Shown: piece by piece, positions 16,466 through 28,462 of the stretch
How the letters are laid out: every line of letters starts with the position of its first letter
How positions within the stretch are numbered: the stretch's first letter is position 1
NCBI RefSeq assembly: GCF_003576245.1
Contig: NZ_QWGA01000003.1
Coordinates: forward strand, 1,116,001-1,180,000
Direction: 5' to 3'
Length of the DNA: 64,000 nt
DNA from: Henriciella algicola
GTDB taxonomy: Bacteria > Pseudomonadota > Alphaproteobacteria > Caulobacterales > Hyphomonadaceae
Position numbers and translations under genes: made by a program
The notes under the pieces: model-generated
Database searches by the model: none
What the model saw: only the letters and a program-made list of their open reading frames with translations
What the model was told of the DNA's origin: nothing

Positions 16466-16867
16466 CTAGAACAGATTGGTCGCGAGCGACCAGATGATGG
16501 CGGCTGCGACAATCCCGAATGCGAAATTCACGATCGACCACATGCTGGCGGCCTTTGGGTCGAAACCAGCCTTTGGACCATCCCAGATCAGGTGGCGCAG
16601 GCCGTTCGCGAGGTGGAACAGGACCGAGACAAGCCAGAAGAAAAGAAGGATCTGTCCGACAGGGTGAAGCATCACTGCCTCCACCGTGCCATAAGCTTCT
16701 GCGCCCGATGCGAGTGCAATGAGCCACGCGCTGACCAGCAGGGCGCCAAGATAGTTGCCAACGCCGCTGACGCGGTGAAAGATCGATGAGGCCATCGTCC
16801 AGTGCCATTTCCACACTTGAAGGTGTGGTGACATCGGGCGTGGATCAGTCCACTCTGAACCTGACAT
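16466..16867 (-). CDS. sdhC: Succinate dehydrogenase cytochrome b556 subunit
   Basis: A 133-residue protein with three helices. The N-terminal PRPMSPHLQVWKWHW and SIFHRVSGVG are SdhC signatures (quinone-site Ser and Arg), and LFHLANGLRHLIWD carries the heme-ligand His. The ATG at 16867 follows GGGAG and fits the family length; the longer frame from 17017 overlaps the divergent DUF885 gene and is rejected. It is the first gene of the operon. Confidence 0.94.
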   Translation of the reverse strand: MSGSEWTDPRPMSPHLQVWKWHWTMASSIFHRVSGVGNYLGALLVSAWLIALASGAEAYGTVEAVMLHPVGQILLFFWLVSVLFHLANGLRHLIWDGPKAGFDPKAASMWSIVNFAFGIVAAAIIWSLATNLF

Positions 16868-16948
16868 TGGGGTCTCCCGAAAAATATGCCTTACGACACC
16901 GGGTTCTAGAATGGTGCAGCGCGGTGTCAACGCGACAAGAAAGGTCAA

Positions 16949-18736
<1,788 letters not shown>

Positions 18737-18807
18737 AGAGTGGCTTCGCGCCAACCGGCGCTTTCATCGCTTGCGCAGACCATAGACCCGCGCCACATGG
18801 GCGAGCC

Positions 18808-20670
18808 ATGTATCGCTTCTTCGAACGCCGTCTGAACCCATTCCCGGAAGCCCAGGGCGGCCTGCCACCCGGCCGCTTCCTGCCGTTCGTCTGGCATTAT
18901 ATTCGCGGCGCCGTGCCGTGGCTGGTCGCGATGTCATTCTTCACGGCGATCATCGCGGTGGGCGAGGTCGCGCTGTTTGGCTTTCTCGGCGGGATTGTCG
19001 ACTGGCTGGCAGAGGCTGACCGCGACGGCTTTGTCCAGCGCGAGGCTGGGACGCTGATCCTGATGGGCGGGGTGCTGCTGATCGGCTTGCCGCTCGCCAC
19101 GCTGTTGCAGGGGCTGGTCGTCTATCAGGGCCTGATGGGCAACGTCCCGATGAGCGCGCGCTGGCGCATGCACCGCCAGATGCTCGGCCAGTCCATGAGC
19201 TTTTTCGGCAATGAGTTTGCTGGCCGCGTCGCGACCAAGGTCATGCAGACGGCGCTGTCCGTGCGCGAGTCCGTGATGAAAGTGCTCGACGTTTTCGTCT
19301 TTGTGATCGTCTATTTCGCCTCGGCGCTTGCCCTTGTCGCAAGTGCGGACTGGCGCCTCACCCTGCCGCTTATCCTGTGGGCGGTGGTCTATGGCTTCAT
19401 CATGTACTGGTACGTGCCGCGCCTTGGTAAAATCGCCGAGGAGCAGGCCGACGCCCGCTCCATCATGACGGGCCGCATCGTCGACTCCTACACCAATATC
19501 CAGACCGTGAAGCTGTTTGCTCATTCCGGCCTTGAGGAAGACTATGCAAAGGGCAGTATGTCCGGCTTCCTCGGCACGGTGTACCGCCAGATGCGCATGG
19601 TCACGAGCCTCAACGCCATCGTCTATCTCAACAATTCACTCCTCGTTTTTCTGATCGCGGCTGGCGGCATCTATCTCTGGCTCGGAGAGCTGGTGACCGC
19701 TGGCGCCGTTGCTGCTGCGGTCGGCCTCGCCCTCCGCATCAAGTCCATGTCGCAATGGATCATGTGGGAAGTCGCAGGCCTGTTTGAGAATATCGGCGTC
19801 GTCTTTGACGGCATGTCGATGCTGAAAAAGCCGGTGGCCGTTGAGGACCGCGACGGCGCGCAGCCCCTGCCGCCCGTCAGCGGCGCGGTCCGCTTTGACG
19901 ATGTGACCTTCCATTATGGCAAGGGCAGCGGCGTCATTGAGGGGCTGACCCTCGATATCAAGCCGGGCGAGAAGATCGGACTGGTCGGTCGCTCCGGCGC
20001 GGGCAAGACGACGCTGACCAACCTCCTTCTCCGTTTCTATGACGCTGAGGCCGGGCGCATCCTCATTGACGGGCACGATATCGCCGCCGTCACGCAGGAC
20101 TCGCTGCGCTCCCAGATCGGTGTGGTGACGCAGGACACTTCCCTTCTCCACCGCTCCATCCGCGAGAATATCGCCTATGGCCGCCCCGGCGCGAGCGATG
20201 ATGAGATCCTCGCTGCGGCGGGCCGCGCCGAAGCGCTCGGCTTCATCCATTCGCTAGAAGATGCGAAGGGGCGGACCGGGCTTGATGCCCATGTCGGTGA
20301 GCGCGGCGTGAAGCTGTCCGGCGGCCAGCGCCAGCGCATCGCGATCGCCCGTATCTTCCTGAAAGACGCACCAATCCTGATCCTCGATGAGGCGACCTCC
20401 GCGCTCGATTCCGAAGTCGAGGCCGCCATTCAGGGCAGCCTGTTCGACCTGATGGAGGGCAAGACCGTGCTCGCCATTGCGCACCGCCTGTCCACGATTG
20501 CGGCGATGGACCGGCTTATCGTGCTGGATCGGGGCGAGATTGTTGAACAGGGCACACATGAAGCGCTTGTTGCGGCAGGCGGACTTTACGCAGACCTCTG
20601 GTCGCGCCAGTCCGGCGGCTTCCTTGTCGAGCCGGAGCCCGCAAACGACTATTCAGAAGAGACAGATTAA
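18808..20670 (+). CDS. ABC transporter, fused permease and ATPase (exporter)
   Basis: A 620-residue half-transporter. Six membrane helices (residues about 30-320) are followed by the nucleotide-binding domain with Walker A GRSGAGKTT near 395, signature LSGGQ near 503, Walker B ILILDEAT near 525 and the H-loop AHR. The architecture is MsbA/multidrug-like; the substrate is unknown. The stop shares one base with the next start (TAATG), so it is coupled to the amidotransferase gene. Confidence 0.93.
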   Translation: MYRFFERRLNPFPEAQGGLPPGRFLPFVWHYIRGAVPWLVAMSFFTAIIAVGEVALFGFLGGIVDWLAEADRDGFVQREAGTLILMGGVLLIGLPLATLLQGLVVYQGLMGNVPMSARWRMHRQMLGQSMSFFGNEFAGRVATKVMQTALSVRESVMKVLDVFVFVIVYFASALALVASADWRLTLPLILWAVVYGFIMYWYVPRLGKIAEEQADARSIMTGRIVDSYTNIQTVKLFAHSGLEEDYAKGSMSGFLGTVYRQMRMVTSLNAIVYLNNSLLVFLIAAGGIYLWLGELVTAGAVAAAVGLALRIKSMSQWIMWEVAGLFENIGVVFDGMSMLKKPVAVEDRDGAQPLPPVSGAVRFDDVTFHYGKGSGVIEGLTLDIKPGEKIGLVGRSGAGKTTLTNLLLRFYDAEAGRILIDGHDIAAVTQDSLRSQIGVVTQDTSLLHRSIRENIAYGRPGASDDEILAAAGRAEALGFIHSLEDAKGRTGLDAHVGERGVKLSGGQRQRIAIARIFLKDAPILILDEATSALDSEVEAAIQGSLFDLMEGKTVLAIAHRLSTIAAMDRLIVLDRGEIVEQGTHEALVAAGGLYADLWSRQSGGFLVEPEPANDYSEETD

Positions 20671-21389
20671 TGAAACTGACCATTCTCGAAACCGGATTGC
20701 CGCCGCAGGCGATGCGCGATGACTGGCCGCGCTATCCGGCCATGTTCGAAGACCTGATCGCGCCGCACCTGCCGGGCCTTGTCTGTGAGAGCGTTGCTGT
20801 CAGTTCGGGTGAACCCTTCCCGGACCTTGATGAGGTCGAAGCGCTGCTCGTGACGGGCTCTGCCGCTGGCGTTTACGAACAGCATGACTGGATGGGCCCG
20901 CTCCTCAACACGATCCAGCGCGCCGCCGCCAAGGGTGTGCCGCAGATCGGCGTCTGTTTTGGTCATCAGGCGATTGCCAAGGCGCTTGGTGCAAAAGTTG
21001 AAAAGTCCGACAAGGGCTGGGGCATCGGACGGCATGTCTATGATGTCTGTGAACGCCCGGACTGGATGGGTGATTTCTCTGCCGACACATTCTCCCTGGG
21101 TGTGAGCCATCAGGATCAGGTCCAGAGCTTGCCGCCCGGCGCGAGCGTCGTCGCGCGCTCGGATTTCTGCAACTACGCCGTTCTGGACTATGGCCGCGTG
21201 CCCGCCATCAGCTTTCAGGGTCACCCGGAATTCTCCAGCGGCTTCTGCTGCGCGCTTTATAATGTCCGCCGTGGCACCGCATTTTCCGCCGAGCGCGTCG
21301 ACGAGGCCTGTGACAGCCTCGATACGCCGGTCGACAATGGCGAGGTCGGCAAATGGATGGCGAACTTCCTGCGCCAGGCGAGCAAATAA
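20670..21389 (+). CDS. Class I glutamine amidotransferase-like protein
   Basis: A 239-residue free-standing GATase domain. The nucleophile lies in IGVCFGHQ (Cys96) and the remaining triad in QGHPEFS (His185, Glu187). No synthetase domain is attached, so it may be a GMP-synthase-like paralogue or a gamma-glutamyl hydrolase (PuuD-type). It is translationally coupled to the ABC exporter, which hints at a shared export or detoxification task; this is inference. Confidence 0.85.
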   Translation: MKLTILETGLPPQAMRDDWPRYPAMFEDLIAPHLPGLVCESVAVSSGEPFPDLDEVEALLVTGSAAGVYEQHDWMGPLLNTIQRAAAKGVPQIGVCFGHQAIAKALGAKVEKSDKGWGIGRHVYDVCERPDWMGDFSADTFSLGVSHQDQVQSLPPGASVVARSDFCNYAVLDYGRVPAISFQGHPEFSSGFCCALYNVRRGTAFSAERVDEACDSLDTPVDNGEVGKWMANFLRQASK

Positions 21390-21465
21390 GTAACCTTGAG
21401 GCTGGAAAAGTGTCATCTTTTCATGCCATCACAGGTAGTAGACAGTTTCAGGAGACCCGCAGCCC

Positions 21466-22983
21466 ATGATGCCCAAGCCGCGCGCCGACATTGCCCCCAA
21501 CTCGATCGAGTTCGAAACCCTGCCGCTGGTCAAGCCAACTGGCTTTCGAGAATACGATGCGCGCTGGTGGTTCGGTATCCCAGGCAGCGACAAGGCACCG
21601 GAGCTGAACCTGCTGGGCGCTGAAGCACTCGGCCTTGGCATGGCGACGCTGTTCCATGAGCTTGGCGTTCAGCCGAAAGTCGTCACGGGCCATGACTTCC
21701 GCTCCATCTCGCTGCCGATCAAGAACGCGCTGAAGCTTGGCCTCGTCGCCGGCGGCTGCGAAGTTCTGGATGTCGGCCTGGCGCTCTCGCCAATGGTTTA
21801 CTGGGCCCAGTTCGAGCTCGACGCCGATTGCTGCGCCATGGTCACCGCCAGCCACAATGAGAATGGCTGGACCGGTGTGAAGATGGGCGCGAACAAGCCG
21901 CTCACCTTCGGTCCTGATGAGATGGGCCGCCTGAAAGAGATTGTGCTCAATGGCGAATTTCAGCCGCGTGCCGGTGGCGGCACGTTCCGCGTCGATGGCC
22001 TGCGCGAGAAATATATCGCATCGGTGTCGGAAGGCATTTCACTGAAGCGCAAACTGAAAGTCATTGCCGCCTGCGGGAACGGCACGGCAGGCGCCTTTGC
22101 GGCTGACGCCCTTCGCGCCATGGGCGCAGACGTGATCGAGATGGACTGTAATCTCGACAACACCTTCCCGAAATACAATCCGAACCCCGAAGACTCCAAG
22201 ATGCTCCACGAGATGGCGAAAGCCGTCAAAGAGCACGGCGCGGACGTTGCGCTCGGCTTTGACGGCGACGGGGACCGCTGCGGCGTGGTCGACAATACGG
22301 GCGAAGAAATCTTTGCTGACAAGATCGGCCTGATGCTGGCGCGCGACCTTTCAAAGGTGCATCCGGGCGCGAACTTCGTTGTCGATGTGAAGTCGACCGG
22401 TCTCTACAAGACCGATCCGGTGTTGAAGGAGAACGGCTCCACCGTCGATTATTACAAGACCGGCCATTCCTACATCAAACGCCGCACGACTGACCTCGGC
22501 GCGCTGGCGGGGTTTGAGAAGTCGGGCCACTTCTTCTTCCGCCCGCCGATCGGGCTTGGCTATGATGATGGCATCGTCGCTGCTGGCGCGATCCTGCAGA
22601 TGCTGGATCGCAATCCTGACAAGACGATGGCAGACCTCAAGGGTGAGCTTGGCACGGCCTACACTTCGCTCACCATGTCGCCGCATTGCGATGACGAGAT
22701 CAAATATTCGGTCATCGACAAGATGGTCGCCGAGTATGAAGGCATGGCCGGGAAGGAAATCCTCGGCCGCAAGGTGGTCGATGTGAACACGGTCAATGGC
22801 GCGCGCGTCACGCTGGAAGATGGGTCATGGGTGCTCGTCCGGGCATCATCGAACAAGCCTGAGCTGGTCGTCGTTGTCGAAAGCCTTCAGTCTGAAGACG
22901 ATATGCGCGACCTTTTCCGCAAGGAGGTCAAACCGCGCCTCGGCAAGCACAAGGAAGTCGGGGACTACAATCAGGAAATCTAG
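21466..22983 (+). CDS. Phosphomannomutase/phosphoglucomutase
   Basis: A 505-residue alpha-phosphohexomutase interconverting sugar 1- and 6-phosphates. The active-site serine loop VTASHNENGWTG (Ser129), the metal loop GFDGDGDRCG (Asp266-Asp270) and the sugar-specificity loop FEKSGH are all present. The C-terminal phosphate-binding domain has VRASSNKPELVV. It supplies hexose-1-phosphate for nucleotide sugars and lies directly before the UDP-glucose dehydrogenase gene. Confidence 0.93.
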   Translation: MMPKPRADIAPNSIEFETLPLVKPTGFREYDARWWFGIPGSDKAPELNLLGAEALGLGMATLFHELGVQPKVVTGHDFRSISLPIKNALKLGLVAGGCEVLDVGLALSPMVYWAQFELDADCCAMVTASHNENGWTGVKMGANKPLTFGPDEMGRLKEIVLNGEFQPRAGGGTFRVDGLREKYIASVSEGISLKRKLKVIAACGNGTAGAFAADALRAMGADVIEMDCNLDNTFPKYNPNPEDSKMLHEMAKAVKEHGADVALGFDGDGDRCGVVDNTGEEIFADKIGLMLARDLSKVHPGANFVVDVKSTGLYKTDPVLKENGSTVDYYKTGHSYIKRRTTDLGALAGFEKSGHFFFRPPIGLGYDDGIVAAGAILQMLDRNPDKTMADLKGELGTAYTSLTMSPHCDDEIKYSVIDKMVAEYEGMAGKEILGRKVVDVNTVNGARVTLEDGSWVLVRASSNKPELVVVVESLQSEDDMRDLFRKEVKPRLGKHKEVGDYNQEI

Positions 22984-23080
22984 GGCCTGACGGCCTGCCC
23001 CACCGTCTTGACCTGATGGCACAAAAATCGCACCCCTCGCCGCAAATTCGTGGCAGCAACGAAAAACAGGACTTAAAGCC

Positions 23081-24385
23081 ATGCGCGTAGCGATGATCGG
23101 AACAGGCTATGTCGGCCTTGTCAGCGGGGCATGCTTTGCCGATTTCGGCCATGTGGTCACTTGCGTCGACAAGGATGCGAGCAAGATCGACCGGCTGAAA
23201 AAGGGCGAGATCCCGATCTTCGAGCCGGGCCTCGATGCGCTGGTTGCCCAGAATGTCGAAGCAGGCCGCCTGGCTTTCACGACGGAAGCAAAAGACGCGA
23301 TTGCCAGCGCGGACGCGGTCTTCATCGCGGTCGGTACGCCATCCCGTCGCGGCGATGGTCATGCGGACCTCTCCTATGTCTACGCCGCCGCCAAGGAAAT
23401 CGCCGAGCTGATGGACGGCTTCACTGTCGTCGTAACCAAGTCGACCGTTCCTGTCGGTACGGGCGATGAAGTTGAGGCGATCATCCGCGAGACCAATCCG
23501 GATGCTGACTTTGCTGTCGTCTCCAACCCGGAATTCCTGCGCGAAGGCGCGGCGATCAAGGACTTCAAGATCCCTGACCGTGTCGTGGTTGGCACCGATA
23601 GCGAGCGCGCCCGCGAAGTGATGCGGGAGCTGTACCGCCCGCTCTTCCTCAATGAGACGCCGATCCTGTTCACCAGCCGCCGCACGTCTGAGCTGATCAA
23701 GTACGCGGCGAACGCCTTCCTAGCGGTGAAGATCACCTTCATCAACGAGATGGCGGACCTCTGTGAGGCCGTTGGCGCAAACGTTCAGGAAGTCTCCCGT
23801 GGGATCGGTCTAGACGGCCGGATCGGGCGGAAATTCCTCAATGCAGGCCCGGGCTATGGTGGTTCCTGCTTCCCGAAAGACACGCTTGCCCTGACCAAGA
23901 CGGCCAATGATGCAGGCTGCCCGGTGCGCATCGTTGACACGGTTGTCGAGGTCAATGCCGCCCGCAAACGCGCCATGGCCGACAAGGTCATCAAGGCGAT
24001 GGGCGGCGACGTCAAAGGCAAGACGATCGGCGTGCTCGGCCTCGCATTCAAACCGAACACGGACGATATGCGCGACGCTCCATCGCTCGACATCATTCCG
24101 GCGCTCACTGAGGCTGGTGCAACTGTCCGCGCCTATGACCCGGAAAGCATGCATGAGGCAGAGAAGCTTCTCTCCGGCCTCGACTATGCCGAAAGCGCCT
24201 ATGCGGCCATTGATGGCGCAGACGCCATGGTCATCATCACTGAGTGGGACCAGTTCCGTGCGCTCGACCTTGACCGGGTGAAGACATCACTCAAGAGCGA
24301 CATCGTTGTCGACCTTCGCAATATCTATTCGCCTGAAGACATGGCCAAACGAGGCTTCACCTATATCAGCGTGGGACGTCCCTGA
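23081..24385 (+). CDS. ugd: UDP-glucose 6-dehydrogenase
   Basis: A 434-residue NAD-dependent enzyme making UDP-glucuronate. It has the N-terminal [10 protein letters not shown] (residues 7-16), the catalytic [12 protein letters not shown] with Cys263, and the third-domain [16 protein letters not shown]. The stop overlaps the next start by one base (TGATG), so product and consumer enzymes are made together. Confidence 0.96.
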   Translation: MRVAMIGTGYVGLVSGACFADFGHVVTCVDKDASKIDRLKKGEIPIFEPGLDALVAQNVEAGRLAFTTEAKDAIASADAVFIAVGTPSRRGDGHADLSYVYAAAKEIAELMDGFTVVVTKSTVPVGTGDEVEAIIRETNPDADFAVVSNPEFLREGAAIKDFKIPDRVVVGTDSERAREVMRELYRPLFLNETPILFTSRRTSELIKYAANAFLAVKITFINEMADLCEAVGANVQEVSRGIGLDGRIGRKFLNAGPGYGGSCFPKDTLALTKTANDAGCPVRIVDTVVEVNAARKRAMADKVIKAMGGDVKGKTIGVLGLAFKPNTDDMRDAPSLDIIPALTEAGATVRAYDPESMHEAEKLLSGLDYAESAYAAIDGADAMVIITEWDQFRALDLDRVKTSLKSDIVVDLRNIYSPEDMAKRGFTYISVGRP

Positions 24386-25335
24386 TGCATCTGGCACCCC
24401 GGATCATGGTTACCGGCGGTGCCGGTTTCATTGGCTCTTTCCTGTGTGAGCGCCTGCTCGACCAGGGGGCCGAAGTTCTCTGCGTCGACAATTTCTTCAC
24501 GGGCACGCGCAGCAATGTCGCGCACCTCATGGACAATCCGCGCTTTGAGCTGATGCGTCACGATGTGACCTTCCCGCTCTTTGTGGAAGTCGACCAGATC
24601 TACAATATGGCCTGCCCGGCCAGCCCGATCCATTACCAGTTCGACCCGGTGCAGACGACGAAGACGTCAGTGCATGGCGCCATCAATATGCTGGGCCTCG
24701 CCAAGCGCACCAAGGCGAGGATCCTCCAGGCCTCAACATCTGAAGTCTATGGCGACCCGGAAATCCATCCGCAGGAAGAAAGCTATTGGGGCAATGTGAA
24801 CCCGATTGGCCCGCGGTCCTGTTATGATGAGGGCAAGCGCTGCGCCGAGACGCTCTGCTTTGACTATCACCGCCAGCACGGTGTGGAGATCAAGGTCGCG
24901 CGTATATTCAACACCTATGGCCCGCGCATGCACCCGAATGACGGGCGCGTCGTATCCAACTTCATCATGCAGGCACTGCGCGGTGAGGACATCACCATCT
25001 ACGGCGATGGCAGTCAGACCCGCAGCTTCTGTTTCGTCGATGACCTTGTCGATGGGCTGATCGGCCTGATGAACACGGACACCGGCGTCACTGGCCCTAT
25101 CAATCTTGGCAATCCGGGTGAGTTCACCATCAAGGAACTTGCCGAGCTTGTCATCGAGATGACAGGCACGTCGTCCAAGCTCGTGCAGAAGCCGCTGCCG
25201 CAGGATGACCCGCGCAAGCGAAAGCCGGACATTACCCGTGCCCGCGATACGCTCGGCTGGGAGCCGCAGGTGAAACTGCGCGACGGGCTTGAGAAGACCA
25301 TCGCTTATTTCAGAGAGCTGCACGCGGCTGGCTAG
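24385..25335 (+). CDS. UDP-glucuronate decarboxylase (UDP-xylose synthase)
   Basis: A 316-residue extended short-chain dehydrogenase. NAD-binding GGAGFIGS is at residues 11-18, catalytic Tyr147-Lys151 lies in SCYDEGK, and ASTSEVYG is near 117. The block [16 protein letters not shown] is characteristic of UDP-xylose synthases rather than 4,6-dehydratases. It should convert UDP-glucuronate from Ugd into UDP-xylose for envelope polysaccharide. Confidence 0.9.
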   Translation: MHLAPRIMVTGGAGFIGSFLCERLLDQGAEVLCVDNFFTGTRSNVAHLMDNPRFELMRHDVTFPLFVEVDQIYNMACPASPIHYQFDPVQTTKTSVHGAINMLGLAKRTKARILQASTSEVYGDPEIHPQEESYWGNVNPIGPRSCYDEGKRCAETLCFDYHRQHGVEIKVARIFNTYGPRMHPNDGRVVSNFIMQALRGEDITIYGDGSQTRSFCFVDDLVDGLIGLMNTDTGVTGPINLGNPGEFTIKELAELVIEMTGTSSKLVQKPLPQDDPRKRKPDITRARDTLGWEPQVKLRDGLEKTIAYFRELHAAG

Positions 25336-25386
25336 CCCGACGGGCCCATCATTGCTAAAGCGCCCACAGACGCGCAGGAGGCCCAA

Positions 25387-26037
25387 ATGAAATTCTTCGT
25401 CGACACCGCAGACACAGATGAAATCAAGTCGCTCGCAGAGGCGGGCCTGATCGATGGCGTAACGACCAATCCGTCGTTGATCGCGAAGTCCGGGCGTAAC
25501 ATGTCCGACGTCATCGCCGAGATCTGCGACCTAACCACCGGCCATGTGAGCGCCGAAGTCGTCGCGACCGATTTCGACACGATGGTGAGCGAAGGCCGCA
25601 AGCTTCAGAAGATTGCGTCCAATGTCGCGGTGAAGCTGCCGCTGACCATGGATGGCCTGAAAGCCTGCCGCACGCTGAGCGATGCGGGCACAGCCGTGAA
25701 TGTCACGCTCTGCTTTTCTGCGAACCAGGCGCTTCTCGCGGCCAAGGCCGGTGCGGCCTATATCTCGCCCTTCATCGGCCGGCTCGACGATATGAATATC
25801 GACGGCATGGAAGTGATCGAGGAAATCCGGATCATCTATGACAATTACGGCTTCGAGACCGAAATCCTGGCCGCGTCGATTCGCAATGCGAACCATGTGA
25901 AACTGTCAGCGCTCGCCGGGGCAGACGTCGCGACGGTGCCGCCGAACGTGCTGCGCGGGCTTGCGAGCCACCCGCTGACGGATAAGGGCCTTGCCGCATT
26001 TCTCGCTGATGCTGAGAAAGCTGGCATCAAGATCTGA
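25387..26037 (+). CDS. Transaldolase / fructose-6-phosphate aldolase family
   Basis: A 216-residue short transaldolase of the TalC/FSA type. [13 protein letters not shown], the Schiff-base lysine Lys83 in [20 protein letters not shown] and SPFIGRLDD are all present. Family members either transfer dihydroxyacetone between pentose-phosphate sugars or cleave fructose 6-phosphate; sequence reading does not separate these. It lies 51 nt after the UDP-xylose synthase gene. Confidence 0.92.
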   Translation: MKFFVDTADTDEIKSLAEAGLIDGVTTNPSLIAKSGRNMSDVIAEICDLTTGHVSAEVVATDFDTMVSEGRKLQKIASNVAVKLPLTMDGLKACRTLSDAGTAVNVTLCFSANQALLAAKAGAAYISPFIGRLDDMNIDGMEVIEEIRIIYDNYGFETEILAASIRNANHVKLSALAGADVATVPPNVLRGLASHPLTDKGLAAFLADAEKAGIKI

Positions 26038-26112
26038 TAGAGAGAGCGCCTCTGACGGGCGCGATATCCAACGGGCTCACGCGCCCGAACCCATAGAAAA
26101 CTGAGGTAAGTT

Positions 26113-27111
26113 TTGACCGATACCCGATTTGACGTCGTTGGCCTTGGAAACGCGATTGTCGACGTTTTCGCCAGTGTCGAGGATTCCTTCCTGGAACAGC
26201 ATGACATCCGCAAGAATGGCATGACGCTGATCGACGAAGAGCGCGCTGACGCACTGGTCGATGCCGCCCCTGAAGGCCCGCAGCTTTCGGGCGGCTCTGG
26301 CGCCAACACGATTGTTGGGGTCTCAAGCTTTGGCGGCAAAGCTGGCTATATTGGCAAGGTCGCAAAGGACACGCTGGGCGACGTTTTCCGCAAGGATATG
26401 AATGATAGCGGCATTCCGTTCGACACGCCTGCGCTCGAAGACGGCCCGGCCACCGCGCGTTGTATCGTCTTTGTGACGCCAGACGGCGCACGCAGCATGA
26501 ACACCTTCCTCGGCGCCTCGGTTCTCTTCTCGGCCAGTGACGTGAACCAGCAGATGGTGAAGGACGCTGCGATTCTGTATCTGGAAGGCTATCTGTTCGA
26601 TCAGGAAGACGCCAAAGCCGCTTTCGTCCACGCCTCAGAGATCGCGCAGGCTGCAGGCCGCAAGGTTGCGCTGACCCTGTCGGATGGCTTCTGCGTTGAG
26701 CGTCACCGCGAGAGCTTTCTTCACCTCATCAAGAACCATGTCGATCTCGTGTTCGCGAATGAAGACGAAGCCCTGTCGCTATACCAGACCGACAATTTCG
26801 ACGAGGCGGTTGAGCGGATGCAGGCCGATGCAGGCCTTGCTGCCATCACCCGTTCCGAAAAAGGCTCTGTCGTAATCAGCCCGGAAGGCGCCGTCGCGGT
26901 TGCCGCTGAGCCGGTCGACAAGGTTGTCGATACGACCGGTGCGGGCGACCAGTATGCTGCAGGTTTTCTCTTCGGTGTCAGCCGCGGCTTGCCGCTCGAA
27001 ACCTGCGCGAAGCTTGGCCATATCGCGGCTGCGGAGGTCATTTCGCATTACGGCCCACGCCCGGAAGTCTCTCTGGCAGAGCTTGCCCGCAAAGCCGGCA
27101 TTGAAGTTTAG
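26113..27111 (+). CDS. PfkB-family carbohydrate/adenosine kinase
   Basis: A 332-residue ribokinase-fold enzyme. The N-terminal GLGNAIVDVFA, the double-glycine region GGSGANTIVG and the signature DTTGAGDQYAAGFLFG (Asp279 as base) are present. Alphaproteobacterial members with this start are usually called adenosine kinase, but other sugars are possible. The start is a TTG with TGAGG 6 nt upstream. A strong terminator follows the stop. Confidence 0.88.
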   Translation: MTDTRFDVVGLGNAIVDVFASVEDSFLEQHDIRKNGMTLIDEERADALVDAAPEGPQLSGGSGANTIVGVSSFGGKAGYIGKVAKDTLGDVFRKDMNDSGIPFDTPALEDGPATARCIVFVTPDGARSMNTFLGASVLFSASDVNQQMVKDAAILYLEGYLFDQEDAKAAFVHASEIAQAAGRKVALTLSDGFCVERHRESFLHLIKNHVDLVFANEDEALSLYQTDNFDEAVERMQADAGLAAITRSEKGSVVISPEGAVAVAAEPVDKVVDTTGAGDQYAAGFLFGVSRGLPLETCAKLGHIAAAEVISHYGPRPEVSLAELARKAGIEV

Positions 27112-27118
27112 AGCAGTT

Positions 27119-27163
27119 CGTACTGCGCGTTTTTGTGCAGCGCGCAGTACGGCTAATTTTTTC
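27119..27163 (+). terminator. Rho-independent terminator
   Basis: A perfect 11-bp stem (CGTACTGCGCG with its complement at 27141-27151) around an 11-nt loop is followed by GCTAATTTTTTC. It lies 8 nt after the kinase stop and separates the sugar genes from phyR. Confidence 0.85.
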
Positions 27164-27213
27164 TAAACCTGTTTGGGGCTTAATCCGGCTAACAAAAAGA
27201 AACAGGTGTGTAG

Positions 27214-27951
27214 ATGGGCGTGGCAGACAATCTTGAACGAGAGCTGCCTTACCTGCGCCGCTATGCCCGGGCCGTAACCGGCAGCAGCCAACGCGGCGAT
27301 GCGATCGTCGAGGCCGCCATCTCTTCCCTGATCGCGAATGAAGATCCAGCCGATGACCGTCTGGGCTTTTTCACCAATCTTGAAGCCGCCATTCGCGACG
27401 CCCTGCCCGACCCTCAAGCTGCGGCCGGACTTGATCCAGCTTCACGTTCACGCCGCGCACTTCTTCTGACCAGCATGGAAGGTTTTCCGGTGTCTGATGC
27501 CGCGACCATCCTTGGCTGCGGCGCAGAGGAAGTCGGTGAGCTGATGATAGAAGCCGAGCAGGAGCTCACCCGCTCCCTGCAGACCAGCGTCTTCGTCATG
27601 GAGGACGAGCCGCTTGTCGCTGCCCACATTTCCCAGATTGTCAGCGAACTCGGTCATGATGTCGTGGGGCAGGCCGTAACGCGGGATCAGGCCGTAGAGC
27701 GATGCCGCGCGCTGAAGCCAAACCTCCTCCTCGCAGACGTGCAGCTCGCGGACGGCTCCTCGGGAGCGGATGCCGCTGCCATCATTACAGAAGAGCTGGG
27801 AATACCTGTCGTCTTCATCACGGCTTATCCGCAGAAACTTCTGATGGGGCGCGATGGCGAACCGGTCTACCTGATCGCCAAACCATTCCGGCCGGATATG
27901 GTGAAAGCTGTCGTCAGCCAGGCTCTGATCCAGAAGCTCGCCGCGCAATAA
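27214..27951 (+). CDS. phyR: PhyR-type general stress response regulator
   Basis: A 245-residue protein with a sigma-factor-like N-terminal domain (LPYLRRYARAVTGSSQRGD; DAATILGCGAEEVGELM) and a C-terminal receiver. The acidic pair is Glu130-Asp131, the phospho-acceptor Asp175 lies in LLADVQLADGSSG and Lys223 in IAKPF. Phosphorylated PhyR binds the anti-sigma NepR and frees EcfG. nepR, ecfG and a histidine kinase, often adjacent, are not encoded here. Confidence 0.92.
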   Translation: MGVADNLERELPYLRRYARAVTGSSQRGDAIVEAAISSLIANEDPADDRLGFFTNLEAAIRDALPDPQAAAGLDPASRSRRALLLTSMEGFPVSDAATILGCGAEEVGELMIEAEQELTRSLQTSVFVMEDEPLVAAHISQIVSELGHDVVGQAVTRDQAVERCRALKPNLLLADVQLADGSSGADAAAIITEELGIPVVFITAYPQKLLMGRDGEPVYLIAKPFRPDMVKAVVSQALIQKLAAQ

Positions 27952-27978
27952 AAAAATGGCCGGCGAGGTCGCCGGCCA
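27950..27978 (-). terminator. Hairpin with T-tract on the minus strand
   Basis: TGGCCGGCG pairs perfectly with CGCCGGCCA. Read on the minus strand it is followed by seven T residues; read on the plus strand it lacks a T-tract. It lies just after the phyR stop. It may end antisense transcription entering from the right, and serve only weakly for phyR. Confidence 0.55.
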
Positions 27979-28111
27979 GTTGGATGGGTTGTGGGTAGGA
28001 ATGCATGTGCTTTCACTGTCCCTATGCGCACCTTCCGCGAAACGTTCCCTCTTTCATTGAGCCAGCTGCACAAACTTCGCCCTGAGCGCAAATCAGTTTA
28101 AGCGGTCCATC

Positions 28112-28462
28112 ATGAAGTGGCGCGCGCTTGAAGATGACTGGTGCCCGGTGGCCAGAACACTTTCCCTTGTCGGGGACAGGTGGACGCTTCTTATCCTGCG
28201 TGACTGTTTTCTGGGCCAGACGCGTTTCGAAGCTTTCGCACGCTCAACCGGCGCCACCCGCCATATCATCGCAGACAGGCTGAAACGGCTCGTGACCGCC
28301 GGGCTGCTTGAGCAGAAGGCCTACCAGCAGCGACCCGTTCGCTATGACTATGTCCTGACCGAGCGCGGCAAAGAGCTCGCGCCCGCCCTGGAGACGTTCC
28401 GTGACTGGGGCCGTACGCATCTGCCTATCAGGCGATCGGCAAAGCCAAACGCTACAGAATGA
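28112..28462 (+). CDS. HxlR-family transcriptional regulator
   Basis: A 116-residue winged-helix protein. It has the family N-terminal Cys ([26 protein letters not shown]), the recognition helix ([14 protein letters not shown]) and the wing [16 protein letters not shown]. HxlR proteins often sense electrophiles through the Cys. Target genes are unknown. Its 3' end overlaps the convergent hslU stop by 11 nt. Confidence 0.92.
   Translation: MKWRALEDDWCPVARTLSLVGDRWTLLILRDCFLGQTRFEAFARSTGATRHIIADRLKRLVTAGLLEQKAYQQRPVRYDYVLTERGKELAPALETFRDWGRTHLPIRRSAKPNATE

Noticed and set aside
27180-27194. CtrA site before phyR (TTAATCCGGCTAAC)
   Set aside because: Half-site spacing is wrong and the second half is incomplete.
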